24,905 nucleotides of DNA from an uncultured Bacilli bacterium (GTDB lineage: Bacteria; Bacillota_I; Bacilli_A; RF39; UBA660), in the NCBI GenBank assembly GCA_934132915.1, contig CAKPAK010000013.1:1-24905 (forward strand), written 5' to 3'. The notes under the pieces are model-generated. The model was not told where the DNA came from, did not search any database, and saw only the letters and a program-made list of their open reading frames with translations. How positions within the stretch are numbered: the stretch's first letter is position 1; the number at the start of each line of letters is the position of its first letter. Shown in pieces: positions 1-8,001 of the stretch. A program made the translations under genes and the position numbers.

Positions 1-924
1 GTATATCTGTTGGTAAAATACCTTTTTCTCTTCTTCTGTTTTTTCACGCATTTTTCCATTTTCCATGGTATAGTTTGCATTTAAGACCGGGTACTCATTT
101 AAAATAGAAGGTTGATCTTGAAAATAATGTAAAAACAAGTCCTCTACACGCATTATATCTGCCGGAACATCACTTAAATTCTCAGTAATTCTTAAATGAT
201 TTTCTCTCTTTTTTTCTAATTCCCACATATATTGATAAATTTCTTGTTCTTGTTTTTTTGTCGTTAACATTCCTGAGTTAGATAGGTAATTTAGTAAACC
301 TCTATATCCGTTAATTTCAGCATCAATTTCAAATGATAAATATGGATAATTTGTTTGATAGTATACTGGTTGTTGTATATGGAAAAAATCTATTTCAGAA
401 AGATAAATCATGATAAGGATGTCCATTGTTTTTAGTAATAAATCCGTTACAAAAAAGGGCTTCTCTATTGCTAAAATTGGCTTCTTTATTGTTAAATAAT
501 CGTTTACATGGGAAAGTTCATGAAAAATAATTTTTAAGAATTCTGCACGTCCAGCATACAATTTTTTTACCAGTTTTTTTGAAAGTATTATCCTTCCAAA
601 ACTGCTTTTTGCTTCCGAATTGTCATTTTCTGGAAATTCTTCGATTAAACAAATTGGTGGATGTTGTGAAAAGTAATCTCTATCTAAAGTGAAAATTCGG
701 GAGCGGACAAATTGTCTGATTACTTCGGAAAATGTTTCTAAATTAACTGGGCACTTTTTAAGTAATGTTAATCCGATTATCCTATCATAAAAATTTTCTT
801 CAAAGTTTTGTGTCGTTTGAGTTAGATGAGTAAGTAAAATTTTATTTTCTTCTTCTGTGAATGGTTCTCCTTTTTCGAAATTTTCTTCCATTTTAAATAA
901 AAATGTTAAATCGTACTTCATCAT
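1..924 (-). CDS. HExxH putative zinc metalloprotease-like protein (3' end cut by window)
   Basis: This gene reads off the left edge; 308 codons are visible with no stop. The start is one of two tandem ATGs (924 or 921) just after a GAGGTG ribosome binding site. Residues 135-139 read HELSH, the zincin metal-binding and catalytic motif, in a hydrophobic helix context (IIFHELSHVND). About 60 residues later comes EIDAE (199-203), where Glu199 or Glu203 could be the third ligand, as in gluzincins. There is no signal peptide or clear TM segment before the motif, so it looks cytoplasmic. I do not recognise the family. It has its own promoter directly upstream and follows the terminator of the ABC operon, so it is a separate unit. 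Zinc binding and protease activity are inferred from the motif only; the substrate is unknown. Confidence 0.75.
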   Translation of the reverse strand, partial: MMKYDLTFLFKMEENFEKGEPFTEEENKILLTHLTQTTQNFEENFYDRIIGLTLLKKCPVNLETFSEVIRQFVRSRIFTLDRDYFSQHPPICLIEEFPENDNSEAKSSFGRIILSKKLVKKLYAGRAEFLKIIFHELSHVNDYLTIKKPILAIEKPFFVTDLLLKTMDILIMIYLSEIDFFHIQQPVYYQTNYPYLSFEIDAEINGYRGLLNYLSNSGMLTTKKQEQEIYQYMWELEKKRENHLRITENLSDVPADIMRVEDLFLHYFQDQPSILNEYPVLNANYTMENGKMREKTEEEKKVFYQQIY

Positions 925-940
925 TTCACCTCGGGTAGAT

Positions 941-969
941 ATTATAAATGAAAGTGTTGAATTTGTAAA
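941..969 (-). promoter_or_regulatory. sigmaA promoter of the HELSH gene
   Basis: On the minus strand TTTACA (969-964) and TATAAT (946-941) are separated by exactly 17 bases. The predicted start lies only about 12 nt before the ATG, so the leader is just the ribosome binding site. Confidence 0.75.
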
Positions 970-1000
970 GAAAAATCAAGTTATCTTTTGAGTAATTTTT

Positions 1001-1056
1001 GATAAAGAAAAAGCAGAGAGGATTAGTCGATGTCGTAGCGACTTAGTATCTCTGCT
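1001..1056 (-). terminator. Rho-independent terminator of the ABC transporter operon
   Basis: In the minus-strand transcript AGCAGAGA (1056-1049) pairs with TCTCTGCT (1019-1012), with an inner AGTCG/CGACT pairing, followed by TTTTCTTT. The 5' arm lies inside the last codons of the downstream transporter gene, so the stop codon is within the hairpin. Confidence 0.8.
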
Positions 1057-3452
1057 GGTCTTTTTTTAATGGTATTATAAATTGGGAATAGGCCAATGAT
1101 TAAATTTAAAAAGTAAGTTAAGACAATTGCCAATATTACAATAAGAGGATTTACTAAAATCATTCTAGATAAATAATTAATTCCTGATAATACATAAAGA
1201 ATATAGGCCATTAATAATAGTCCTGGAAGTCCTGCTAAGGTCGTGATGGCAATAATTTCTCCAGAAAACATTTGATAAATATCTCTTCTCTTTACGCCAA
1301 TTGCGCGATAAATTCCTACTTCTTTTACTCTAGATAAGAAAGATGAGCGAATCATTAAGAAAATTTCTATGAATGAGATTAATAACATTACGCCTGATAC
1401 AATTAGGGTTGTTTTGTTCGATTCCCTTTTTTGCTCTTGATACTCTTCTAAACTTTTTTGATAACTATTATAAACGTTTAGTTTCTTTTCTTTTAAAGTA
1501 CTTAATACTTTTTCTTCATTAGATGGATATATGGCTAGGTATTTGGTTTTGGTTAAGTATTTTTTTAGAATAGCATTATCAGTTGTGAAATAATATTGAT
1601 AAGCATCAGCACTGGTATAATAGCCTACGACTACTCTTTTTTCTTTATCCGATATTTTTATTTCTTTATTTAAAGGCATATTTTCTTCATTTTGGATATT
1701 TACAATAATTTCATTATCATTTTGAGGGGCTCTTCCTTTTTTGATGGTAATTTTATTTTGATATAGGGAATATGCCACTAAGCTTGGTGTATTTGATTCA
1801 CCCAAACTATCTTTAATATTTTCCGTGTTATTTAAAACGATTGGTAAAAGAATTGATTCATTGGCATAGATGTTTGGTTTTGTTTGGTCAGTAATTCCTG
1901 TAATTTTAAATTCTCCTAAATTAGGAAGCGTTACTTTTCGATTTAAAAAATCTTTCGTTTTGGTAATTCCAGCCATTTGATAATTTTCTGAATCAATCAT
2001 CATTCTTTTGGCGACAAGGGCATCAATAACGATTTCATGATTATTTTCTGGCATCGTTCCCATAATTAAATCTTCTTTACTGATTTTATTTAAATTTACT
2101 AAAGAGCCAGATAAGGAAGCATTTCCTGAATCATATACTTGGTAATAATCATTAAAAGGAAACTGAAAACTAACGAGAGAATTTCCTGGGATTAAATCAT
2201 CTACGCCTTCTAGGGCTTGATATTCTAAATATTCTTCTTCACTAAATTTATTCTTTTCGATAATTAAATAATGATCATCCATTATAATAAAGTCTTCTTT
2301 ATGTAATTTTAAGGTTGCGGCTATACTACTTGTTGAATACATAATAAACATTCCGGTTAAGAAGAAACCTAATAAAAGAATTTTCTTTAAGATAGGATAA
2401 TCTAATACTTTTAAGAACCCAGTCTTTATTGAAGAGATAGGATTCATAATGGAAGCATATCTTTTTTTCTTGGTAGAGCCTTCTAATTTAGAGAAATCAA
2501 ATTGATATTCTTCTAATTTATTTTTGGCCATTTTTTGATAATGTTTGTCGATAAATTCAATATCTCTTGTTTCATCAACCGCTTCTACTTTTATATTGGT
2601 ATTGCTTTTGATATAGATGTTTCCATTTTTTACTACCATTTGTAAGGAGATTGGTTCTTGTTCATTTTGATAAAGAGAAATACTGGTGTTATTTTCTTGA
2701 TAAGTATTTTGATGTTTAAAATCTTTTAAATAAAAGCAGTTATCTAATTCATAGTCTAGGTCATGATCAGAGGTGTTTTCTTCGTCTGAGATTACTTTTC
2801 CGTCGGAGACTCTTATGATACGGTCAGCGTAAAAGGAAGCTAGATTTTGTTCGTGGGTTACTAAAATGACAAGACGGTTTTTAGAGATTGCTTTAATAAT
2901 TTTCATGATTTCTAATGTATTTTTACTGTCTAGGTTGCCGGTTGGTTCGTCTGCTAAAATGATACTTGGATTTTTAACGATGGCTCTTGCTATACCAACA
3001 CGTTGTCTTTCTCCTCCAGATAACATGCCTGCAGGTCTTCTTTGGTATCTTAACATACCAACACATTCTAGGACATACTCTACTCTTTCTTTTATCTCTT
3101 GTTTATTTTTGATGCCTAACATTTTTAAGACAATCGCCACATTATCATACACGGATAGATAATCAATTAATTTATAATCTTGGAAGATATAACCAATATG
3201 TAAGTTTCTAATTCTATCTACTTTATGAATCCATCTTGAACTTATTTTTTCCTCATTAATATAGATAGATCCACTTTTAATTTTATCCAATCCACCTATG
3301 GCATTTAAAAGTGTAGTCTTTCCACAGCCAGAGTCTCCTAATAAGGCAACTAAGCCAGTATTTCCTAATTCAAGGGAAGTATTATCAATGACGTGAATTT
3401 GATTCTTTTTTCTTTTATGAAAATATTTATTTACTTTGATTAATTTTAACAT
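1023..3452 (-). CDS. ABC transporter, fused ATPase and FtsX/MacB-type permease (second of pair)
   Basis: This 809-aa protein carries both halves of a transporter in one chain. The N-terminal ATPase has Walker A GDSGCGKT (39-46), Q-loop Gln91, signature LSGGERQR (144-151), Walker B ILADE (165-169) and switch His200, close to the LolD/MacB class. After a linker there is one TM segment near residue 350, a large extracytoplasmic domain, and three hydrophobic segments in the last 140 residues, the FtsX/MacB permease layout. Members of this class usually couple ATP hydrolysis to mechanical work across the membrane, such as extruding peptides or lipoproteins, rather than moving solutes through a channel. 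It starts 2 bp after the stop of the upstream transporter, whose last codons hold its GAGAGGAAG ribosome binding site, so the two are translationally coupled and may work together. The substrate is unknown; antimicrobial peptide resistance or export is possible but unproven. Confidence 0.9.
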   Translation of the reverse strand: MLKLIKVNKYFHKRKKNQIHVIDNTSLELGNTGLVALLGDSGCGKTTLLNAIGGLDKIKSGSIYINEEKISSRWIHKVDRIRNLHIGYIFQDYKLIDYLSVYDNVAIVLKMLGIKNKQEIKERVEYVLECVGMLRYQRRPAGMLSGGERQRVGIARAIVKNPSIILADEPTGNLDSKNTLEIMKIIKAISKNRLVILVTHEQNLASFYADRIIRVSDGKVISDEENTSDHDLDYELDNCFYLKDFKHQNTYQENNTSISLYQNEQEPISLQMVVKNGNIYIKSNTNIKVEAVDETRDIEFIDKHYQKMAKNKLEEYQFDFSKLEGSTKKKRYASIMNPISSIKTGFLKVLDYPILKKILLLGFFLTGMFIMYSTSSIAATLKLHKEDFIIMDDHYLIIEKNKFSEEEYLEYQALEGVDDLIPGNSLVSFQFPFNDYYQVYDSGNASLSGSLVNLNKISKEDLIMGTMPENNHEIVIDALVAKRMMIDSENYQMAGITKTKDFLNRKVTLPNLGEFKITGITDQTKPNIYANESILLPIVLNNTENIKDSLGESNTPSLVAYSLYQNKITIKKGRAPQNDNEIIVNIQNEENMPLNKEIKISDKEKRVVVGYYTSADAYQYYFTTDNAILKKYLTKTKYLAIYPSNEEKVLSTLKEKKLNVYNSYQKSLEEYQEQKRESNKTTLIVSGVMLLISFIEIFLMIRSSFLSRVKEVGIYRAIGVKRRDIYQMFSGEIIAITTLAGLPGLLLMAYILYVLSGINYLSRMILVNPLIVILAIVLTYFLNLIIGLFPIYNTIKKRPAEILSRYDID

Positions 3453-3454
3453 TT

Positions 3455-5674
3455 CTACACTTCCTCTCTCATGGTTTTCATGGCACTATTTTTAAATATT
3501 TTTCTTGAGAATCTAAGGCTAATTAGGTAAGACATTAGACTGCACGCTAAATATAGTAGGATATAATCAGATAATTTTAAGTAATTTATGACACTAGATA
3601 AGATGGATAGATTTAAGATATGATTTTGATTTAAGATTAAGAGCAGAATAAAGGTAAAGTAAGCGATATTTGAAGTAGTAAATAATTCAATTTCTAATAG
3701 GTGTTTACAGTCTTTGCAACGGGTTCCTAAAATACGGATAGTGCCAAAATAAGTATTTCTTGATTTTAAAATAATTCGTACAACGAAGTAGGCAATAAAG
3801 AACAAGGTAATAAATAAAATGGCAGTTACAATCGCTCTTACTATTTTTAGGGCTTCTACAATTCCGGATGTTACTAGAGTATCTTTAATTTTTAGTGTCT
3901 TTAAATTTTCTTTTTGTAGGGTATCATTTACTGTATCTAAGTTCTTTACTTCATCAACAAAGACACTGCTTTGATAATTTCCTTTATTAAAAATTCGCTG
4001 ATAATCACTTTGATTAATAAAGATAGCTCCATTATAAGTATCATAGTCATAATCGCCAAGAAGTGTTTTTATATTCTTTTTATCATAAGTATTTTCTACT
4101 TTTAATTCTAAATTATCTTGATAGTATAAATTATTTACCTCTACTTTTAAGGGATAATTTTTGCAAGTTTCATTTTTACAAGTCATATTAAAATCACTAG
4201 AAATTAGGCATGTACCACTTTTTACTTTATCGTTTGGAATAATTTTATAATGAATATCATAAGAATTAGAATCATGGTATTCTTCTTGGAATAAAACTTT
4301 TAATTGACTAACAGACGTATTCATTACAAATTTTAAATCATTTACTAACTCTTTGGTACCATAAATATAACCATTTTCATTATACTTTAATTCTTCATCA
4401 TAAATAAGACCTGTTATGGTATAAGTTTTTTTCATATCACTAGAATTGCCCATTTCGATACTGACTTTTTTTCCAATAATTTCTTTTCCTAAACTATTTA
4501 GAGAGTAATCATTTGGGCTTCCTAAGATTAGAATTTCATCACTTTTTGTAGGAAGTGTCCCATACGTTATTTTTTTCTTGTTTAGTGTGCTAATATCGTT
4601 AATTGTTCCTTGGTAGTAGAAGGAATTTTCATCATGAAGATAGACAACGTTATCCAAAAGATAGTCATAAGGAACAATCTTTTTTATATGGGGAATACTT
4701 TTAATTTGGTTATAATCTTCTTCAGTAAATGCTTCTTTATTTTCTTTCTTGATTACAATTCTAGTTAGTTCTGTATTTTGAAAGAAATTATTATACCCAG
4801 AAGTTTCATTGATGAAAAGTTGCTTTTTAAAGAAAGAATATTCCATCATGACAGCCGATACGACAAAAAGATAGACCATTAAGACTAAAATAAATTTAGG
4901 GAAAATATTAAACGTATTGCGAAGACCTAATCTGAATTTTTCAAAGACTTTTAAGTAATTTTGTTTCTTTTCTTCGTGATAAGTTACTTTCTTTGTATCT
5001 TTTAGGACTTTATCTTCTAAAATTTTGCCATCGTGCATTTTAATTTTTCTTGTTACATACTTTTCTACTTGGTCATAGTTATGTGTTACAATAATGACTA
5101 ATTTATCTTTAGAAATATCATGAAGTAATTTGATAATTTCTTTAGCAGAGGTAGAGTCTAGGTTACCGGTTGGCTCATCCGCGATTAGGATAGGGGTTTC
5201 TTTGGCTAAGGCTCTAGCAATGGCTACTCTTTGTTTTTGGCCACCAGATAATTTTGATACTTTGGTATTTTTATATTTGGTAAGGCCAACTTTCTTAATT
5301 AATTCTAAGACTTTTGCTTTGACTTCTCTTCTTGTTTTCCCGTTGATTAACATCACTAGTTCAATATTTTGATAAACGGTGTAACTATTGACTAGGTTAA
5401 AATTTTGAAAGATATTGCTGATGTATTTGCGGCGGTAATTCTCAAAGTCATTTTCGGTATAATGGCTTGTTTCTTTTCCATCAATATACATCTCCCCTTC
5501 TTCATAGGAATCTAGGCCACTGATGACATTTAGAAGGGTACTTTTTCCACTTCCTGACTCTCCGGTAATTGCTACAAATTCTCCTAAATTTAGGGTTAGA
5601 TTAATTTTGGTAAAACCACTGGCAATAATGCCTTTACTGTAATAATATTTTGATACATTTTTTAAGGTTATCAT
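3455..5674 (-). CDS. ABC transporter, fused ATPase and FtsX/MacB-type permease (first of pair)
   Basis: This single-chain transporter has about 739 aa. I place the start at the ATG at 5674 (MITLKNVSK), which has AAGGAG six bases upstream; the in-frame ATG at 5692 has no ribosome binding site. The ATPase domain has Walker A GESGSGKS (38-45), signature LSGGQKQR (142-149), Walker B LIADE (163-167) and His198. A TM segment at about 260-280 is followed by a large extracytoplasmic region containing a cysteine-rich patch (CLISSDFNMTCKNETC), possibly disulfide bonded. Three TM segments lie in the C-terminal 130 residues. It follows the membrane-bound XRE regulator and overlaps functionally with the second transporter immediately downstream. 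The extracytoplasmic domain is unlike that of its partner, so the pair are paralogues, not a recent duplication. Substrate unknown. Confidence 0.9.
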   Translation of the reverse strand: MITLKNVSKYYYSKGIIASGFTKINLTLNLGEFVAITGESGSGKSTLLNVISGLDSYEEGEMYIDGKETSHYTENDFENYRRKYISNIFQNFNLVNSYTVYQNIELVMLINGKTRREVKAKVLELIKKVGLTKYKNTKVSKLSGGQKQRVAIARALAKETPILIADEPTGNLDSTSAKEIIKLLHDISKDKLVIIVTHNYDQVEKYVTRKIKMHDGKILEDKVLKDTKKVTYHEEKKQNYLKVFEKFRLGLRNTFNIFPKFILVLMVYLFVVSAVMMEYSFFKKQLFINETSGYNNFFQNTELTRIVIKKENKEAFTEEDYNQIKSIPHIKKIVPYDYLLDNVVYLHDENSFYYQGTINDISTLNKKKITYGTLPTKSDEILILGSPNDYSLNSLGKEIIGKKVSIEMGNSSDMKKTYTITGLIYDEELKYNENGYIYGTKELVNDLKFVMNTSVSQLKVLFQEEYHDSNSYDIHYKIIPNDKVKSGTCLISSDFNMTCKNETCKNYPLKVEVNNLYYQDNLELKVENTYDKKNIKTLLGDYDYDTYNGAIFINQSDYQRIFNKGNYQSSVFVDEVKNLDTVNDTLQKENLKTLKIKDTLVTSGIVEALKIVRAIVTAILFITLFFIAYFVVRIILKSRNTYFGTIRILGTRCKDCKHLLEIELFTTSNIAYFTFILLLILNQNHILNLSILSSVINYLKLSDYILLYLACSLMSYLISLRFSRKIFKNSAMKTMREEV

Positions 5675-5732
5675 AGTTTTCTCCTTTTTCATTTAAAATA
5701 CTGATATAGAATTTACTCATTTTTTTAGTATT

Positions 5733-7121
5733 TTAATCATATAAATTTTTTAATTTTGAAATGACATCTTCTTTGGCCGTAATTTTTATTTTAAACTGGT
5801 AATTATGTCTTAAGTCTATTCTTTTATGCTTCTTGAATAATTCATTCATTATTTGTAATTCACCGATAGTATCTTTGGTGTAATAATCTAGAAAATATGT
5901 GTTACTTGTATCATCGGATTGATATAAATAAACTTCATATTCTCTAGGATGATTGATTTCGATTTCAACTTTTTCTTTGGTATTATTTATTTCATACTCT
6001 ACTACTTGATTTTTTAAGAAAGGTAAATTGATATCATTCGCTAAAGGAATTTCTTCTGTTGTTTTCATTAAGTCTTTTTCTAAATAGGAAGAAGTTAATT
6101 CAAAAGAAGTATATGTCATAAAACTAACACTAGCACCTATTCCTACTAGAAGAAGGCTTAGAATCAAGAGAATAAAGATTCTTTTATAGTTATTTTTCTG
6201 TTCAAAAATAAAGTTATAAATAAACTTTAAGAGTAAGTAATTCATCAGTATTGCCCCTATCATAACTAAAAAGATACCGAAATAAAGGATGGTATATTTT
6301 AAATAGAATAAGCTAGAGAATGCGAAAAACGTAATAAAAATAAAGCTTATCATACAAGGAATTGAGATCATTAGACTAAAGCCTTTTAAGAATAAGACAA
6401 CAATTCTTGCTAAAAAATCAAAGAAATGATAAGTAGTATGTTTTGGGTCGCGGATGATAATTTTATTTTTGTGTTTTTCCATGAATGTTCTTTGATGTTC
6501 TTCTTTGTTTTTTTCTTCTTCGATTGGCGTTTCGATGCTTTTTTCATTTGTATTATCATCTTCAATGGTAATAAAATAATCTAAATATCTAATTTTAAAG
6601 ATATGAATGAGTAAGATAAAACCTACTGTAACACCACAAATGGTATAGATAAATGAGGATAAGTTTCTAATTACCCTCATTACTTGGGAGGGAAATAAAT
6701 AGATTAAATCGGCAAATACTCTTTGGATAATTGTTCCACAGATAAGCCATGCTAAATATAGGATAAATGTAATAAAAAGCATTTCTAAAATACATTTTAC
6801 TTTCTCTACTAACCGCATACTCCAAAACATATTAAAAGTTTTGGTAATAAAATCTAGAAATTCTTGATAGTATTCTTTAAAATTTAATTTTCCATCAGAT
6901 GTTTTTTCTGGATTTCTTCCTCCTACTCCATCATCTACTAATTCTTCTAAGGTACAGTTTAGAATTTTACATAATTGCATCATTTTTTCCATATCGGGGA
7001 CAGAGGATGCTGACTCCCATTTAGAAACAGCTTGACGGGATACTCCTAGCTTGTCCGCGAGCTGTTCTTGACTTAAATTATTTTTCTTTCTTAAAATGAC
7101 TAATTTTTCATAAAATTTCAT
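5733..7121 (-). CDS. Membrane-anchored XRE-family transcriptional regulator
   Basis: About 462 aa. The N-terminus is a clear HTH_3 domain (about 5-60; SQEQLADKLGVSRQAVSKWE). It is followed by predicted TM segments near 110-132, 155-175, 247-270, 276-300 and 313-335, with a charged cytoplasmic-type loop (about 190-230) between the second and third. Five TMs put the last 125 residues outside the cell, so the layout suggests a one-component sensor: outer domain, membrane helices and DNA-binding head in one chain. I use the ATG at 7121 because GAGGTG lies 6-7 bases upstream; the in-frame GTG at 7130 is part of that binding site. It is the first gene of an operon with two ABC transporters, which it most likely controls. 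Ligand, and whether it activates or represses, are unknown. Confidence 0.85.
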   Translation of the reverse strand: MKFYEKLVILRKKNNLSQEQLADKLGVSRQAVSKWESASSVPDMEKMMQLCKILNCTLEELVDDGVGGRNPEKTSDGKLNFKEYYQEFLDFITKTFNMFWSMRLVEKVKCILEMLFITFILYLAWLICGTIIQRVFADLIYLFPSQVMRVIRNLSSFIYTICGVTVGFILLIHIFKIRYLDYFITIEDDNTNEKSIETPIEEEKNKEEHQRTFMEKHKNKIIIRDPKHTTYHFFDFLARIVVLFLKGFSLMISIPCMISFIFITFFAFSSLFYLKYTILYFGIFLVMIGAILMNYLLLKFIYNFIFEQKNNYKRIFILLILSLLLVGIGASVSFMTYTSFELTSSYLEKDLMKTTEEIPLANDINLPFLKNQVVEYEINNTKEKVEIEINHPREYEVYLYQSDDTSNTYFLDYYTKDTIGELQIMNELFKKHKRIDLRHNYQFKIKITAKEDVISKLKNLYD

Positions 7122-7144
7122 TTTTTTCACCTCTTCTACCGCCT

Positions 7145-7153
7145 AGTTTAGCA
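7145..7153 (-). promoter_or_regulatory. Candidate extended -10 promoter for the XRE-ABC operon
   Basis: The minus strand reads TGCTAAACT (7153-7145), an extended -10, about 23 nt before the regulator's ATG. No -35 consensus is present; the -35 position is occupied by the imperfect palindrome GGTTGCGCTACC (7165-7176), as would fit a regulated promoter. A second extended -10 (TGCTATACT, 7240-7232) lies upstream and is an alternative. Confidence 0.35.
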
Positions 7154-7164
7154 TAATAATCTGC

Positions 7165-7210
7165 GGTTGCGCTACCGAAAAAAGGTTGCAAAAGGGAAAA
7201 TATCAGTTGC
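7165..7210. promoter_or_regulatory. Cluster of three GTTGC repeats (candidate operator)
   Basis: GTTGC occurs at 7166-7170, 7185-7189 and 7206-7210, spaced 19 and 21 bp, about two helical turns each. The first copy is inside GGTTGCGCTACC, which is palindromic at 10 of 12 positions. The cluster sits just upstream of the regulator gene. Binding by the XRE protein is inferred. Confidence 0.35.
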
Positions 7211-7263
7211 AAATTACATTTTTTCATCTTTAGTATAGCATAGATTTCCATTTTCTTTTTGAC

Positions 7264-7284
7264 TTTTTGTTTAGTAGACAAAAA
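7264..7284. promoter_or_regulatory. 21-bp near-perfect palindrome (candidate operator)
   Basis: TTTTTGT and ACAAAAA flank a seven-base centre (TTAGTAG) that keeps TA..TA symmetry, so only one position per arm breaks the dyad. It lies 7 bp or less from any coding sequence end only on its right side (the truncated lipoprotein) and upstream of the two candidate extended -10 elements of the XRE-ABC operon. Confidence 0.4.
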
Positions 7285-7320
7285 ATACTGATTTATCTGT
7301 AAAGTTTTTATTTTGTAACT

Positions 7321-7614
7321 TTAGAGGGTATCAACATAGACACCGTCATCATTTCTTAAAATGACTTGCTCATGATTATTTAAGGTATTGGTAAGTTCGA
7401 TTTTGTAATAATCATTTTTTTGATAAGATACTTTTACTTGGTAAGTATAAGTATCTTCATGATTCATAATCTCCATCTCACCTTCTAGATAATAACTAGA
7501 AGCATTATTTACTTTCTTCTCTAAGTCTTTTAAAACATTATTTGCATTTTTTACTCCACATCCGGTTAATAAAAAAATACTGATCACCGCTAAAAACTCT
7601 AAAATCTTTTTCAT
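7321..7614 (-). pseudogene. LolA/YdcC-like lipoprotein, C-terminally truncated
   Basis: The 97-aa product starts at ATG 7614, five bases after GAGG; the in-frame GTG at 7620 belongs to the binding site. A signal peptide ends in the lipobox LLTGC with Cys19, so the product would be lipid anchored. The mature part (LEKKVNNASSYYLEGEMEI... VILRNDDGVYV) reads like the first third of YdcC/LolA-like lipoproteins of spore formers, a family that also includes the germination factor GerS. Those proteins are roughly 300 residues or more and continue after the NDxGVYV stretch; here a TAA follows four residues later. The bases beyond the stop in the same frame do not resemble the missing part. I infer a remnant made by deletion. 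It may still be expressed as a short lipoprotein. Confidence 0.6.
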
Positions 7615-7638
7615 ATTCACCTCTTTACTTTCAATGTA

Positions 7639-7667
7639 ATTATATATTTTTCTTATCTATTTATGAA
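7639..7667 (-). promoter_or_regulatory. Promoter of the truncated lipoprotein
   Basis: The minus strand reads TTCATA (7667-7662), a 17-base spacer and TATAAT (7644-7639), about 25 nt before the start codon. The -10 is perfect; the -35 matches 4 of 6. Confidence 0.45.
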
Positions 7668-7717
7668 TAATTTTTCAAAATTTGTCAAATAATATTACTA
7701 GAAAAAGGAGGCAGATG

Positions 7718-7915
7718 ATGAGTACGTTATATAAGGTTACACTAGTTCTTGCCATTATTGGTTGTGTGAACTGGGGACTAGTTGGTATTCTAAATTTCAA
7801 TTTAGTTGAGTTTTTATTTGGAGATGGAACGATTTTAACTAGAGTTGTTTATGTTATTGTCGCTCTATCCGGACTTGTTAATATAGGACTTTTAACAAAA
7901 GATTTAGACCACTAA
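7718..7915 (+). CDS. DUF378 family small membrane protein
   Basis: A 65-aa protein with two TM helices. AAAGGAGG (7704-7711) lies 6 bases before the second of two tandem ATGs (7718), which I take as the start. The sequence (VTLVLAIIGCVNWGLVG, then FLFGDGTILTRVVYVIVALSGLV) matches the DUF378/YuzA pattern: a first helix with CVNWG, a short loop with a G-D-G turn and a second helix ending in a glycine. No function is established for the family. It is the only plus-strand gene among minus-strand neighbours and is monocistronic, closed by a strong terminator. Confidence 0.85.
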   Translation: MSTLYKVTLVLAIIGCVNWGLVGILNFNLVEFLFGDGTILTRVVYVIVALSGLVNIGLLTKDLDH

Positions 7916-7954
7916 AAAAGATAAGTAAGTTGATTAACTTATTTATCTTTTTTT
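7915..7954 (+). terminator. Terminator of the DUF378 gene (bidirectional)
   Basis: GATAAGTAAGTT (7920-7931) and AACTTATTTATC (7936-7947) form a 12-bp stem with one G-U pair and a GATT loop, followed by seven T. A-rich sequence on the left gives a T-tail on the minus strand too. Confidence 0.85.
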
Positions 7955-7960
7955 AATAGC

Positions 7961-7995
7961 AAAAAAAAGAACTAGGCTTTGATTCCTAATTCTTT
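7961..7995 (-). terminator. Terminator of the rpsB-tsf operon
   Basis: In the minus transcript AAAGAATTAGG (7995-7985) pairs with CCTAGTTCTTT (7976-7966) around an 8-nt loop, followed by a run of T (7968-7961). It begins 7 bp after the tsf stop. Confidence 0.8.
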
Positions 7996-8001
7996 CCTCT
8001 T

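Noticed and set aside
5675..5692. Upstream ATG (5692) as start of the first ABC transporter
   Set aside because: It has no ribosome binding site, and the AAGGAG that serves the ATG at 5674 lies within these codons.
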